The notes beneath the pieces are model-generated. The model was given only the letters and a program-made list of their open reading frames with translations, was not told the DNA's origin and made no database searches. This document shows, piece after piece, positions 27,774-37,628 of a stretch of DNA of 64,000 bases. This DNA is from Candidatus Ancillula prorhinotermitis. Its GTDB lineage: Bacteria > Actinomycetota > Actinomycetes > Actinomycetales > Bifidobacteriaceae. Every line of letters begins with the position of its first letter. Position 1 is the first letter of the stretch. Both the position numbers and the translations under genes were made by a program. Location of the stretch: the NCBI GenBank assembly GCA_031280795.1, contig JAITGF010000003.1, forward strand, positions 62,001 through 126,000. The letters are read 5' to 3'.

Positions 27774-28599
27774 CTTTCAGCTCCTTTACTACTTTGCTAG
27801 TTGCTTCAATCATGTCCGCTACTTCCGGCCCGGCTTTTAGAATTGCCCTGGAAACACTAGGGAGAACCTTCGTGCATGCTTCACCGAAAACTGCACGCAC
27901 TTCTTTTGCACCTGCCCCTTGGGCGCCGACACCTGGGGAAAGAATCGGCGCATTAAAGCCGTCAAAATCGATACCAGCAGCTTTGGCACCATCTCCAATC
28001 GTAGCCCCTACGACCAAGCCTACAGTCGGCTCAAAACGCTCGTTGAAATCTTTCGCCCAGTCGAATATCTCTTTAGCGACGCTTTGACCGCCTTCAGTTT
28101 TAGCATGCTGGATACCGTAGCTCTCTGGATTCGAAGTAAGGCAGAGCACGAAGATACCGCGCCCGTTTTTTAGTGCGTACTTTGCAGTTTCTTCCAGGCT
28201 TTTTACACCTAGATATGGCGAAATGGTTACAGCATCTGCTTTGAGCGCTGACTCTTCACTTAAGTATGCTCTTGCATAGCCCTGCATCGTTGAGCCGATA
28301 TCACCACGCTTAACATCAAGAATCGTCGGAATCTGGCGCGCATTTGCACTTTGCAGTAAATCTTCCAAGGCTTTCACCCCTTTTGAACCCTGGGCTTCAA
28401 AAAAGGCCGACTGGGGTTTTAGCGCAATGATCATTGACTCATCAAAGCTGTCTAACACCGATTCGCCAAACGTATACAAATCTGGCCCAGTATCACCTAG
28501 ACCCCAGGACTCCAAAAGTGCACTATGCGGGTCGATTCCCAAGCAGATACGCTCCCCATCCACTTCATCAATAATTTTGCTCCATAAACTAGTTGACAT
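27766..28599 (-). CDS. pyrF: Orotidine 5'-phosphate decarboxylase, type 2
   Basis: 277 residues from the ATG at 28599 (GGTGG six nt upstream); in-frame GTG codons upstream are less likely. The catalytic motif is ILDVKRGDIGSTMQGYARAY, with ICLGIDPHSALLESWG and IALKPQSAFFEAQG typical of the actinobacterial/myxococcal type. It makes UMP from OMP. The start overlaps the 3' end of dapF. Confidence 0.95.
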   Translation of the reverse strand: MSTSLWSKIIDEVDGERICLGIDPHSALLESWGLGDTGPDLYTFGESVLDSFDESMIIALKPQSAFFEAQGSKGVKALEDLLQSANARQIPTILDVKRGDIGSTMQGYARAYLSEESALKADAVTISPYLGVKSLEETAKYALKNGRGIFVLCLTSNPESYGIQHAKTEGGQSVAKEIFDWAKDFNERFEPTVGLVVGATIGDGAKAAGIDFDGFNAPILSPGVGAQGAGAKEVRAVFGEACTKVLPSVSRAILKAGPEVADMIEATSKVVKELKDE

Positions 28600-29509
28600 C
28601 TTCACCACCGTTCAGTATTTCTTTTATCGAATCATCATCTAAATAGTCTTCCACCATATAAAACTTACCCACCAGCTTTGCCGGGCCTTCTAAAGAAATA
28701 CGCCCACCATCAATTAGCGTAGAGGCATTTCCACCAGGCACTTGAACCCCCCAATCATCGCCACCATATATGTGTGATGCATAAACACTGGCCGCGCAGA
28801 TTCCTGTACCGCACGAAAGCGTTTCTCCAACCCCGCGCTCCACTACGCGCATGTCGATACTCCGATTCTTTGCGTCCACTTTGATTAGCTCAATATTCGC
28901 ATCAATATCTGTACTTAAGTCTAGCACATCACCTCTGCTGGTATCGTTTTCATCGCTTAAAGTGTCGAAGAGCTCCGTGCATTCTACTACCACATGGTCG
29001 TTGCCCATATTTACATATAACCCCTCACCAACCAGATTGCCGACTCGGTCGTCGCTTTTGCTAGAAGCCCCTGAAACGACATGCTTAGTATCAGCATCAA
29101 TTGTAAATCGACCCATATCAACACGGTATAGTTGGTCGCCATCTGGTGATGTCACTTTTTCCACAGTCTTAACGCCGGCGCGAGTAAGAATTTCAAGCTC
29201 AGGTGAAGCATTGAAGTCATGCAGTCCAGATAGCTCGATGATATGCGCGACTACTCGGACTCCGTTACCACACATCTTGGCAATACTACCATCTTGGTTG
29301 TAGTAGTCCATGAAAAAATAGCTAGTGTCTTCAGCTGGGTCTAGCTTGAGCGTAATGCGTATTAGGCCATCTGCCCCTAAGCCGAAGTGTCGATCACAAA
29401 CAGCTCGAACCTCTTTGATTTCGGGCGCGAAAGAGTCTTCTAGGTCAACGAAGACAGCGAAATCGTTACCCATACCGTGTGCTTTATATAGTGTACAAGG
29501 TATCGTCAA
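28589..29509 (-). CDS. dapF: Diaminopimelate epimerase
   Basis: 306 residues. KAHGMGNDFAVFVDLED, the first catalytic Cys in GSIAKMCGNGVRVVAH and the second in ETLSCGTGICAASVYA are present. It converts LL- to meso-diaminopimelate for lysine and peptidoglycan. The TTG start at 29509 lies 12 nt after trpCB and has no clear Shine-Dalgarno; an ATA two codons later is another candidate. dapF between trp and pyr genes is an unusual mix. Confidence 0.95.
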   Translation of the reverse strand: MTIPCTLYKAHGMGNDFAVFVDLEDSFAPEIKEVRAVCDRHFGLGADGLIRITLKLDPAEDTSYFFMDYYNQDGSIAKMCGNGVRVVAHIIELSGLHDFNASPELEILTRAGVKTVEKVTSPDGDQLYRVDMGRFTIDADTKHVVSGASSKSDDRVGNLVGEGLYVNMGNDHVVVECTELFDTLSDENDTSRGDVLDLSTDIDANIELIKVDAKNRSIDMRVVERGVGETLSCGTGICAASVYASHIYGGDDWGVQVPGGNASTLIDGGRISLEGPAKLVGKFYMVEDYLDDDSIKEILNGGEDVN

Positions 29510-29521
29510 AAGAAATATTAG

Positions 29522-31771
29522 CTAAACTGTTTTAGAGCCAGACCCCCTTTCGCTTGTTCTCATACTTGAGTCATCTCCTAAAATACCGAAGTAGTTACTA
29601 GCGGTCACAACATCTTTGTCGCCACGCCCAGAGAGGTTAATCAGTATCGCCGGCGTTTTGTTGCCTTGCTTGACTAAATCTAGACAGGTTTTATAAGCCC
29701 CAGCTAAAGCGTGCGCAGATTCAAGTGCGGGTATGATTCCTTCTAGGCGGCACAAAGTGCCAAAGGCTTGCATAGCTTCATCATCGGTAGCAAAGCCATA
29801 CTGAACTCGACCAATCTCGCGTAGCCAAGGGTGCTCTGGGCCGATGGAGGCATAATCAAGACCTGCGGAAATGGAGTGTGTAGGCAGGGTTTGACCATCA
29901 GCATCTTGCAAAAGATACGACTTCGCACCTTGGAAAACGCCCACTGTGCCGATGTTTTTTGCATCTTCAACACTTTCTGAAAAGCGTGCGGCATGATTAC
30001 CGCTTTCCAAACCTTCGCCACCAGCTTCAAAACCAAACAGCTGCACTTTAGCATCATCTAAGAAGGCATTGAAGATACCGATAGCATTTGAGCCACCCCC
30101 TACACACGCCACCACAGCGTCAGGAAGGGCGTATTCACCTAGATACTCCTTAACCTGCTCCTTAGCCTCCTCGCCGATGACTTTCTGAAAATCACGCACA
30201 ATCGTCGGAAAGGGGTGCGGACCAGCTACAGTGCCGAGTAGATAATGAGTATCCGCAACATTTTCCACCCAATCGCGCAACGCCTCGTTGATAGCGTCTT
30301 TTAGAATAGCATCTCCAGTTTCAACTTCCACCACTTTTGCACCGAGAAGCTTCATACGAGCAACGTTGAGTGCTTGGCGTTTAGCATCAACTGCGCCCAT
30401 GTAGATAGTGCATTCTAAGTCGAGGAAGGCGCAGACTGTAGCTGTTGCAACGCCGTGCTGGCCAGCCCCAGTTTCGGCAATGATGCGTTTTTTGCCGATG
30501 TGCTTTGCCAGTAAAGCCTGGCCGAGTGCGTTGTTGATTTTATGCGCACCAGTGTGATTCAAATCTTCGCGTTTGATGAAAATGCGTGGGCGGATGTCAT
30601 GCATACCCGAAACCTGCTCGTTCACCCAATCTCCTACATGCTTTGCGAAACGCGGTATCTCCGTGAGAATCGACGGGCGAGAGACATATGTGCGCCCAAG
30701 GCGTTTGAGCTCCTTTTGGAAGACGTCATCTTGGGTAGAGCGTAGGTAAGCCTCTTCGAATTCCTTAAGCGCTGCCACCAGGGCTTCGGGCACAAAAGTA
30801 CCACCGAACTTGCCGAAATACGGTCCATTTTGTTTTGAAAGTGGCGAGTCGGATACTAAATTGGCATCTTGGCGCCGAGGTAGGGAAACATTTGTGACGG
30901 GGTTTTGGTCATCAGAAAGACTGCTCGAAGCGCTTTGAGAAGACACTGTAAAATCTCCGCGCTTAAGTCTTACCCCAGCTTCAATAAACTGCTCAGCTTT
31001 GAGTTGGCGATTTTCAGCGATGACTAGACCTTCGCCGACTAGCACAGCGTCAGCTCCCGATTTCGCATACTCTAAGAAGTCTTGCACCGAAGAGACACCG
31101 CTCTCAGCAACTTTTACGATTTCGTTACCGAGTAGCTTAGAGTAGGTCGAGAAAATTTCACGATCCACTTCAAAAGTCTTCAGATTCCTAGCGTTTATAC
31201 CGATGATACGAACATCTAACGCTTTAGCAAGCTTCACCTCGTCGAAAGTATGGCACTCTAGCAACACGCGCATACCGAGCTCGTGGGTATAGTCGATCAG
31301 TGTGCGGAGCTGCTCGAAACCACCGTTGGAATCAACCTCAAATGCTGAAGCAATCAGCAAAATGCAGTCGGCACCATTCGCCCGTGCTTCAAGCACTTGG
31401 TAAGTGTCGACGATGAAATCCTTACGTAAGACAGGAATGCTGACCGCTTCACTAACGGCACGCAAGTCTGAAAGAGTGCCCCCAAAGTACCTAGACTCAG
31501 TGAGTACTGAAATCATAGTCGCACCGGCAGCTTCGTATTCACGAGCTAACGCAGCCACATCAGCAATGTCCGCTAGGCGACCTTTAGAAGGGCTAGAGCG
31601 CTTTATCTCAGCGATAAGGTTCACTTGCGCTTTGTCTTGCAGATACGGCAATACGTCTTGCGGTGGAGTTTGCACATCCGCTAGCATACGTAAGTCAAAC
31701 GCTGAAACTACTGCGCGACGCTTGTGCATATCATCGACTGCACCACTGACCAATTCGGTTAATCTATCCAT
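29522..31771 (-). CDS. trpCB: Fused indole-3-glycerol-phosphate synthase / tryptophan synthase beta chain
   Basis: 749 residues. Residues 1 to about 262 are TrpC ([50 protein letters not shown]). A Ser/Asp/Asn-rich linker follows. From about 315 comes TrpB ([32 protein letters not shown] with the PLP lysine near 410, [26 protein letters not shown]). The fusion couples two consecutive steps of tryptophan synthesis; TrpC-TrpB fusions are known in Bifidobacterium. The ATG is 8 nt from a TATAAT, so a leader-peptide attenuator is not possible here. It heads a ten-gene operon. Confidence 0.96.
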   Translation of the reverse strand: MDRLTELVSGAVDDMHKRRAVVSAFDLRMLADVQTPPQDVLPYLQDKAQVNLIAEIKRSSPSKGRLADIADVAALAREYEAAGATMISVLTESRYFGGTLSDLRAVSEAVSIPVLRKDFIVDTYQVLEARANGADCILLIASAFEVDSNGGFEQLRTLIDYTHELGMRVLLECHTFDEVKLAKALDVRIIGINARNLKTFEVDREIFSTYSKLLGNEIVKVAESGVSSVQDFLEYAKSGADAVLVGEGLVIAENRQLKAEQFIEAGVRLKRGDFTVSSQSASSSLSDDQNPVTNVSLPRRQDANLVSDSPLSKQNGPYFGKFGGTFVPEALVAALKEFEEAYLRSTQDDVFQKELKRLGRTYVSRPSILTEIPRFAKHVGDWVNEQVSGMHDIRPRIFIKREDLNHTGAHKINNALGQALLAKHIGKKRIIAETGAGQHGVATATVCAFLDLECTIYMGAVDAKRQALNVARMKLLGAKVVEVETGDAILKDAINEALRDWVENVADTHYLLGTVAGPHPFPTIVRDFQKVIGEEAKEQVKEYLGEYALPDAVVACVGGGSNAIGIFNAFLDDAKVQLFGFEAGGEGLESGNHAARFSESVEDAKNIGTVGVFQGAKSYLLQDADGQTLPTHSISAGLDYASIGPEHPWLREIGRVQYGFATDDEAMQAFGTLCRLEGIIPALESAHALAGAYKTCLDLVKQGNKTPAILINLSGRGDKDVVTASNYFGILGDDSSMRTSERGSGSKTV

Positions 31772-31779
31772 GTATCTAC

Positions 31780-31785
31780 ATTATA
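31780..31785 (-). promoter_or_regulatory. -10 box of trpCB (leaderless)
   Basis: TATAAT on the minus strand (preceded by AGTG), 8 nt from the trpCB ATG, in the 103-bp divergent region shared with gyrB. Confidence 0.6.
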
Positions 31786-31861
31786 CACTACTTTCGACCT
31801 TCGCGCGCAATCATTCAAGGCAGACCACCAAAATAGCTATGCGCAGAAGTGCAAAATAGTG

Positions 31862-31867
31862 TATAAT
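31862..31867 (+). promoter_or_regulatory. -10 box of gyrB (leaderless)
   Basis: TATAAT preceded by AGTG on the plus strand, 7 nt from the gyrB ATG, with no ribosome-binding site between. It mirrors the trpCB promoter. Confidence 0.6.
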
Positions 31868-31874
31868 AGTAGTA

Positions 31875-34103
31875 ATGAGCAATGAAGAATTAACATCTGC
31901 TGAAGTTTCGGCTGAAACGTCGACAGCGGAAGACTTATCGCACGCCGATGATGCAAAAACATCCACGCCGACATCCACTCAGGGTTCAGCTTCGTATGGT
32001 GCCGATGACATTACAGTACTTGAAGGTTTGGAGGCTGTCCGCAAACGCCCTGGTATGTATATCGGCTCCACCTCCATCAGGGGCCTGCACCACTTGGTCT
32101 ATGAAGTTGTCGACAACTCAGTAGATGAGGCGCTAGCTGGTTATGCTTCACAAATCGAGGTTACCCTGCTTGATGACGGCGGTGTGCGTGTAAAAGATGA
32201 TGGCCGTGGTATACCTGTCGACCCGCAAACGAAGGGGCCCCACAAGGGCAAGAGTACCTTAGAGGTAGTCTTAACCATTCTGCACGCTGGTGGCAAGTTC
32301 GGCGGTGATGCATACGCAGTTTCAGGTGGCTTGCACGGTGTAGGCATTTCGGTTGTGAACGCTCTTTCTACGCGTGTCGAGGTTGAGGTGCGCCAACAAG
32401 GGCATATCTGGACGCAAACTTTCACTGGTGAAAAAGGCCTGCCCGAAGCGCCCATCAAGAAAGGTGCGAGCATCCCCGAAGATGAAACGGGCACTACTGT
32501 CACCTTTTGGGCGGACGGAACGATTTTTGAAACCACAACTTACGACTTCGAGACATTGCGCAACCGCTTCCAACAGATGGCGTTTCTAAACAAAGGTCTG
32601 CGCATCACTCTGACTGATGCAAGAATCGCTAACCATCACACTAAAAGCATCACTGAGCTTTCCGAAGAGGAGCTCCCCGAAGGCGCTGAAATAGAAAACA
32701 TAGAGACTGGAAACGATGATTCTAATGGCACAGAAACTGCTACAAATGAAGCTGACGCTAAAGAAGACGCGCCCAAAAGGGATAAAGCAAAGGGTGATAA
32801 TGAGAGTAAAGTTACCTACTACTACGAGCGTGGGCTTTACGACTACGTCGCCCACATCAATAAGGCAAAGCATGCTGACGTTTTACACAGTGAAATCATT
32901 TCCTTTGAATCCGAGCAAAAGAATCCGCTAATTTCTGCTGAGCTAGCCTTACAATGGACTACGGCTTATTCGGAGTCGATTTACACTTTTGCAAACACTA
33001 TCTCAACTACTGAAGGTGGCACCCATGAAGAAGGCTTCAGGACTGCGCTAACTTCGCTGATGAATAAATATGCCCGTGAGAAGCAACTCCTCAAAGAAAA
33101 AGATGACAATTTGACCGGCGATGATGTGCGTGAAGGCTTGACTTGCGTGATCTCAGTTAAGCTTGGTGAGCCTCAGTTTGAAGGTCAGACTAAAACAAAG
33201 TTGGGTAACTCTGAAGTGCGCGCTTTTGTGATTAAAGTTGTAAACGAAAAGCTAGTAGACTGGTTTGACTCGCACCCGAACGAAGCAAAGATAATCGTGC
33301 AGAAAGCTCAGTCAGCAGCGCACGCCCGTATCGCAGCTCGTAAAGCTCGGGAAGCGACTCGCCGCAAGTCTGTGTTCGAAAGTGCTTCAATGCCTGATAA
33401 GCTTAAGGACTGCCAAAGCACTGATGCGAGCGAGTGCGAAATCTTCATAGTTGAGGGTGACTCAGCGGGCGGCTCAGCGATTCAGGGGCGTAACCCTTAC
33501 AACCAGGCAATCTTGCCACTACGCGGAAAGATTTTGAACGTTGAAAAAGCTAGGGTTGACCGAGCTCTCTCTTCAGAAACTATCCAATCGCTGATAACTG
33601 CTATCGGCACTGGGTGGGGCCAAGAGTTTGAAGCCGAAAAAGCACGCTACCACAAAATCGTCTTGATGACTGATGCCGATGTAGACGGTGCCCATATTTC
33701 AACACTCATCTTAACCTTCCTTTTCCGCTACATGCAGCCTTTAATCTCACTTGGCTACATCTACATCGCAATGCCTCCGCTTTACCGTATCAAGTGGTCT
33801 GGAAAGTCTCACGAGTTCGTTTTTTCTGATGAGGAGCGTGACAAAGCACTTGCAGCCGGAGAGGCAGAAGGCAAGAAACTGCCCAAAGAAGGCCTGCAGC
33901 GTTACAAAGGTCTAGGTGAAATGAACTACAATGAACTTTGGGACACCACTATGGATCCCCAAACGCGCACACTAAAGCAAATCACTATGGAGGATGCAGC
34001 CGTTGCCGACGAGGTCTTCTCGCTCCTGATGGGAGAAGATGTTGGGTCGAGACGTGCATTCATACAGCAGAACGCTAAAGACGTGCGTTTCTTAGATGTG
34101 TAA
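31875..34103 (+). CDS. gyrB: DNA gyrase subunit B
   Basis: 742 residues. The GHKL ATPase shows [24 protein letters not shown] and [21 protein letters not shown] shows [15 protein letters not shown] (about 526) and [15 protein letters not shown] (about 598); the C-terminal core has [12 protein letters not shown]. GyrB supplies ATP hydrolysis for negative supercoiling; ParE is the alternative, but the sequence fits GyrB. A non-conserved acidic insertion of about 45 residues (near 268-312, rich in E/N/D/K) sits in the transducer region, and there is a disordered 40-residue N-terminus. It stands alone, with no recF, dnaN or gyrA nearby. Confidence 0.93.
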   Translation: MSNEELTSAEVSAETSTAEDLSHADDAKTSTPTSTQGSASYGADDITVLEGLEAVRKRPGMYIGSTSIRGLHHLVYEVVDNSVDEALAGYASQIEVTLLDDGGVRVKDDGRGIPVDPQTKGPHKGKSTLEVVLTILHAGGKFGGDAYAVSGGLHGVGISVVNALSTRVEVEVRQQGHIWTQTFTGEKGLPEAPIKKGASIPEDETGTTVTFWADGTIFETTTYDFETLRNRFQQMAFLNKGLRITLTDARIANHHTKSITELSEEELPEGAEIENIETGNDDSNGTETATNEADAKEDAPKRDKAKGDNESKVTYYYERGLYDYVAHINKAKHADVLHSEIISFESEQKNPLISAELALQWTTAYSESIYTFANTISTTEGGTHEEGFRTALTSLMNKYAREKQLLKEKDDNLTGDDVREGLTCVISVKLGEPQFEGQTKTKLGNSEVRAFVIKVVNEKLVDWFDSHPNEAKIIVQKAQSAAHARIAARKAREATRRKSVFESASMPDKLKDCQSTDASECEIFIVEGDSAGGSAIQGRNPYNQAILPLRGKILNVEKARVDRALSSETIQSLITAIGTGWGQEFEAEKARYHKIVLMTDADVDGAHISTLILTFLFRYMQPLISLGYIYIAMPPLYRIKWSGKSHEFVFSDEERDKALAAGEAEGKKLPKEGLQRYKGLGEMNYNELWDTTMDPQTRTLKQITMEDAAVADEVFSLLMGEDVGSRRAFIQQNAKDVRFLDV

Positions 34104-34120
34104 ATTCTAACTTCACCTGC

Positions 34121-34143
34121 AAAAGAAAATGAATTTCTTTTTT
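34121..34143 (+). terminator. AT-only hairpin with T-run after gyrB
   Basis: AAAAGAAA / TTTCTTTT stem around ATGAA, followed by extra Ts, 18 nt after the gyrB stop. It also forms the left end of the palindromic element 34121-34259. Confidence 0.5.
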
Positions 34144-34259
34144 GATTCAGAATAATTTACGCAACCCGATAAAGGCGCAAATCGGCGCCTTAACTCCGAT
34201 CTCTGCGAGGCACAAGTAAGGGGTAATTTTCGAGAAAATTACGCAAAATTCATTTTCCA
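34121..34259. repeat. Palindromic intergenic element, copy 1
   Basis: Ends GAAAATGAATTT and AAATTCATTTTC are perfect 12-bp inverted repeats. Inside lie the family core AAAGGCGC-N6-GCGCCTTAACTCCG (34171-34198), CTCTGCGAGGC and the palindrome GTAATTTTC-GA-GAAAATTAC (34223-34242). It fills the gap between the converging ends of gyrB and the MATE gene. Copies 2 and 3 are near 44.8 and 54.8 kb. Confidence 0.75.
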
Positions 34260-35593
34260 GCAGATTCCACTTCAAACCACATGCCACTTCGGTAGCGCCA
34301 TAAACTAGTAAGTGCTCTGGTGCCGAGTAATACGAAGTCGTAGGTTGCGTAGAGTGCGAGAAATCCAAATGGATTAAGGGGTATGATATTTTGCAGAAAA
34401 AAGGCACTGACGATAAAAAGCGTGCCCGAAAGTATAGACTGTTGCGCTAGAAACTTCGTGTCTTTAGTAGCGATCATCACAGCGTCAGAGAGGAATGCAA
34501 ATGAGGCGTGGTAGACGATGATTCCAGCTTCAAAGATGCCCCAAAAGGCGAAGTCGTGTACCAGCGGGTCGGGCGTGAAGATTGCCGGCAAGTAGAATGC
34601 CCCCGAAAAGAAGAATGCGGAAATGAGCCCAGCGAGAACAAGCTCAATGCGAATGCTTAATGACACGATCAGCCGCGTCTTACGAACATCTCGCTTCCCC
34701 ATACTTTCGGATACAAGCGGATTTATCGCTTGGGCGACTGCATCCATCGCAAAAACGGCTGGCACCCAGACTGTATCAACCACCTGCATGGCGGCCGTGC
34801 CCGCAGCGCCAAACTTATTGACTAATGACACCAAAAACAGTATCGACATCCAGAGCATCACTGTGCGTACCAATACCGGTATGCCTTCTTTTAAAGAGTC
34901 AAGCATGCCCGAAAGCGATGCCCGGCGGCTTGTCTTATGGCTATGCACAGAGCGTAGCACCACTACGAGTAGCACAAGTACTTGGATTACAGTCGCAATA
35001 GACGAGGCAATTCCAGACCCAAATAGACCCATCTTTAGTATGAGCAGACAAAACAAGTTCAGCGGCACGTTTACTACCAAACAGACGACTGACCCCACGA
35101 CTGGCACTTTCAACATCTTCATGCCGCGCAAAATACCGGTGCACGCATTAACTACTAGTTGTGATATAATGAAGATGAGCATTCCATAAATATACTCACG
35201 AGAAAGCTCGGCGACGCGCAGTGATGGCCCCATCATAGATATTAGTGGTTTTGCGAAAACGCCACAGACCAATGCACAAATTACACCAATCGCTACACTT
35301 AAGTATACAGAATTCACCCCGAAACGCAGGGCTCCGTTGACATCACCTTCGCCGAACTTACGTGCTACCATAGCGCTGGTAACGTAAACCATAAATACAA
35401 AGACTCCTAAAAATGCTTGGATGATAGTACCGCCTACAGCGAGAGCAGCTAGTGAATCAGTACCTAAGATATGCCCTACAATTACCGTATCCGAAAAGAC
35501 CACCATCGGGCCTACGATGATGTTTCCTAGGATCGATGCTGCGTACTTGATAATCTGACGGCGAAGTCTTTTTGCTTCCATTGCTTCACTCAT
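34250..35593 (-). CDS. MATE-family efflux transporter (DinF-like)
   Basis: 447 residues from the ATG at 35593 (GTGAGG upstream); a GTG 12 nt earlier is less likely. Twelve membrane segments, with IIKYAASILGNIIVGPMVVF, SDTVIVGHILGTDSLAALAVGG, INPLVSESMGKRD and YHASFAFLSDAVMIATKD typical of MATE/DinF cation-coupled drug or metabolite exporters. The substrate is unknown. It starts 1 nt after aroE and is probably co-transcribed with it. The end overlaps the palindromic element. Confidence 0.92.
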   Translation of the reverse strand: MSEAMEAKRLRRQIIKYAASILGNIIVGPMVVFSDTVIVGHILGTDSLAALAVGGTIIQAFLGVFVFMVYVTSAMVARKFGEGDVNGALRFGVNSVYLSVAIGVICALVCGVFAKPLISMMGPSLRVAELSREYIYGMLIFIISQLVVNACTGILRGMKMLKVPVVGSVVCLVVNVPLNLFCLLILKMGLFGSGIASSIATVIQVLVLLVVVLRSVHSHKTSRRASLSGMLDSLKEGIPVLVRTVMLWMSILFLVSLVNKFGAAGTAAMQVVDTVWVPAVFAMDAVAQAINPLVSESMGKRDVRKTRLIVSLSIRIELVLAGLISAFFFSGAFYLPAIFTPDPLVHDFAFWGIFEAGIIVYHASFAFLSDAVMIATKDTKFLAQQSILSGTLFIVSAFFLQNIIPLNPFGFLALYATYDFVLLGTRALTSLWRYRSGMWFEVESAGK

Positions 35594-35594
35594 G

Positions 35595-36482
35595 CTAAAC
35601 CTCACTTAAAGCAGTAAGCATTCGCTGCAAGAGCTCGCTTTGCTGGGATGTGCTCATCTGCGCTCTCGTCATCAGCTCTACCTGACGTATCGCTTGGTAA
35701 GCAAGCATCACTTCGCCGTCGATCGAGCTAGGCAGAACTTTAGGGAAGGCGCATTCGAGGAACGGCTTAGCCGAGATGGCTTCACCGTCTAGCTTTGGCA
35801 ATATACTATCAGCCGCCCCCCAAGGTAGCGTCGATACGATGCAGGTCGCTTCATTTGCGGCAAGGTTTAGAGAGTCGGTATCATTTATATCCACGTCAAA
35901 CTCACCACTGCGCCCTGCAATTGCCACATCTTCAAAGCCCATCTCATGCATAGCCGCTTTCGCTGATCGAGACGTTGCCCCATTGCCAAGGATGAGTGTG
36001 CTTCCCGGTGTCGCACTACATGCCGTCGGTGCAAAGTGCTCAGATGTTTGAACTGCTTGAACGATACCGTAGACATCTGTGTTGTACCCCGTTAAAGTAA
36101 CGTGTTCGCTGGTGCTCGCATCAAAGTCGCCATCTTTGGTAGATTGTGCCCCAGCAGGCGTGTCAGCACTGCACGAAACCACTACAGTGTTCACCGCACT
36201 TGTTTCAAGAGCCACTTCATCGACGCTGTCTAGATATTGCATCACAGCTTGCTTAAGTGGCATTGTCACTGAAAAGCCGCGCCAAGTTGCGTTCTCTTTT
36301 GCTTGCCCTTTAGCATTACTTTTTACTTGGGTGATAAAACTTGGCAGACCTTCAAGGGTGACCTCATCTTTAGTGTACTCCCAGCCCACTTGCTGCAAGA
36401 AATCGTAGGCGACACGATGTAGCACAGGTGATTTACTCTGCGCGATAGGGCTACCTATTACCGCTGCCCGATATGTTTGCAT
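35595..36482 (-). CDS. aroE: Shikimate dehydrogenase
   Basis: 295 residues. The shikimate-binding N-terminus is VIGSPIAQSKSPVLHR and GFSVTMPLK; GYNTDVYGIVQA and the dinucleotide loop LILGNGATSRSAKAAM follow. It reduces 3-dehydroshikimate to shikimate. Two short non-conserved stretches (near 110-130, AGAQSTKDGDFDASTS) make it slightly long. A TATGATATAAT ends 6 nt before the ATG, so the message is leaderless. Confidence 0.93.
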   Translation of the reverse strand: MQTYRAAVIGSPIAQSKSPVLHRVAYDFLQQVGWEYTKDEVTLEGLPSFITQVKSNAKGQAKENATWRGFSVTMPLKQAVMQYLDSVDEVALETSAVNTVVVSCSADTPAGAQSTKDGDFDASTSEHVTLTGYNTDVYGIVQAVQTSEHFAPTACSATPGSTLILGNGATSRSAKAAMHEMGFEDVAIAGRSGEFDVDINDTDSLNLAANEATCIVSTLPWGAADSILPKLDGEAISAKPFLECAFPKVLPSSIDGEVMLAYQAIRQVELMTRAQMSTSQQSELLQRMLTALSEV

Positions 36483-36488
36483 ACATTT

Positions 36489-36499
36489 ATTATATCATA
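36489..36499 (-). promoter_or_regulatory. Leaderless promoter of aroE
   Basis: TATGATATAAT (extended -10 type TRTGN) on the minus strand, 6 nt before the aroE ATG. Confidence 0.65.
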
Positions 36500-36551
36500 T
36501 CTTTAACGGGTGAGCACTATAACAAGTGACTTGCTTACCGGAATTCTCTCT

Positions 36552-36965
36552 TTAACCAATAATTTCATCATCTAGAACCGTGATTGTATCACCACTATGT
36601 TCAAAGCTGTATATCATACCGAAGTCATTATTATTAAAAAAATCATCGCTTTTGAAAAGCTCGCACTTCTCTGGATCGTCAGTCACAAGAATTAGTGTTG
36701 GTTTTTTAACTTCACAAGTGTCGGGATGGTCTTTTAGAAACCTATCCAACTCTTCAGCATTGTGCACACGCGCACTTGAAATGCTCACAGTCTTCTTGCC
36801 GATTTTCCAATAATCACCATCTAGCACTTTAGGTGCAGTTAAGGCATTATTAGGTGATGCATGTGAATTACTCATAGCATAAGTAAAAAAGAGAGCGCTG
36901 AGTGCTGAAATCGCAATAAACGTAACACAAACAAAAGCGATTGATAGTTTTTTATTTAAAGTCAT
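36552..36965 (-). CDS. Small membrane-anchored protein of unknown function
   Basis: 137 residues from the ATG at 36965, which follows GGGGTGGAG. One N-terminal membrane segment or signal anchor (IAFVCVTFIAISALSALFFTYA) precedes an external acidic domain with VLDGDYWKIGKKTVSI, a helix AEELDRFLKDHPDTCEV, LILVTDDPEKCELF and two cysteines that could form a disulfide. No family was recognised. It follows the secreted protein gene by 10 nt and is surely co-transcribed. A partner or immunity role is only a guess. Confidence 0.75.
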   Translation of the reverse strand: MTLNKKLSIAFVCVTFIAISALSALFFTYAMSNSHASPNNALTAPKVLDGDYWKIGKKTVSISSARVHNAEELDRFLKDHPDTCEVKKPTLILVTDDPEKCELFKSDDFFNNNDFGMIYSFEHSGDTITVLDDEIIG

Positions 36966-36975
36966 ACTCCACCCC

Positions 36976-37488
36976 TTACAATACCACACGGCGCCCAATT
37001 ACCGGGTCGCTACCAAAGTTATACCCGGTACCAGAACCAAGCGCAATATTGTGATCACCGTTCTTATCACTCCAAGTGATTGAAGCCAAAACTGCCGTTT
37101 CAAACCGACCGCGATTATCCCATGGACCGCTATAATCTCCAGCACCAATAAAACCAACATCCAGAGATGGTGTACTGAATTTATACCAGCATGCATTTAC
37201 TCCGGAACAATTTGAAACAACTGAAAGCGGAGAGAATGCAGTCGTCTCTGTTATGGAAGTGATTTTACCTACTGAGACATCATAATTTACTTCAATGTTG
37301 GTACCACGTGTATCAGAAGCAATATAATTTAGTACGTCTTCGTAATTTAACAACTCAACACCTTCGACATTGATGACAACACCATCGACAATCTTTATGG
37401 TATTCGCCAAAGCAACTTTATTAGTGGGTGTAAATAGACTAATAAACGCCGTGACGAACACGATTCCAACAATAACTATCTTTTTCAT
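36976..37488 (-). CDS. Secreted protein of unknown function
   Basis: 170 residues. A clear signal peptide (MKKIVIVGIVFVTAFISLF, cleavage probably after VALA near residue 28) precedes a short EVNYDVSVGKI part. A Cys/aromatic/Gly-rich domain follows: NCSGVNACWYKFSTPSLD, GFIGAGDYSGPWDNRGRF and GSGTGYNFGSDPVIGRRVVL. It resembles small secreted actinobacterial proteins, including bacteriocin-like ones, but no family is certain. The ribosome-binding site is AAAGGAGA and the promoter TGTGGTATAAT is at 37509-37519. Lower G+C than neighbours suggests transfer. Confidence 0.8.
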   Translation of the reverse strand: MKKIVIVGIVFVTAFISLFTPTNKVALANTIKIVDGVVINVEGVELLNYEDVLNYIASDTRGTNIEVNYDVSVGKITSITETTAFSPLSVVSNCSGVNACWYKFSTPSLDVGFIGAGDYSGPWDNRGRFETAVLASITWSDKNGDHNIALGSGTGYNFGSDPVIGRRVVL

Positions 37489-37508
37489 AATCTCCTTTAT
37501 TTGTTATT

Positions 37509-37519
37509 ATTATACCACA
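37509..37519 (-). promoter_or_regulatory. Promoter of the secreted/membrane protein pair
   Basis: TGTGGTATAAT extended -10 on the minus strand, about 20 nt upstream of the 37488 start codon with AAAGGAG between. Confidence 0.6.
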
Positions 37520-37595
37520 ATTGCCAACGTTAATCGTTCTAAAAAAATATAAAACATTACGGATCGCGCTTCTTTTTGTTGTATTTCGCATACCA

Positions 37596-37625
37596 CATAC
37601 ACAAAATAAGCATATTTTATGTATG
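37596..37625. terminator. Palindromic terminator-like element after ruvA
   Basis: CATACACAAAATA (37596-37608) and TATTTTATGTATG (37613-37625), one mismatch, 4-nt loop, beginning 3 nt past the ruvA stop. Same family as after nifJ and dnaG. Confidence 0.65.
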
Positions 37626-37628
37626 CTA

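Noticed and set aside
29522..31771. trpC-trpB fusion as an assembly artefact
   Set aside because: The linker is in frame and plausible, and such fusions are known in Bifidobacterium.
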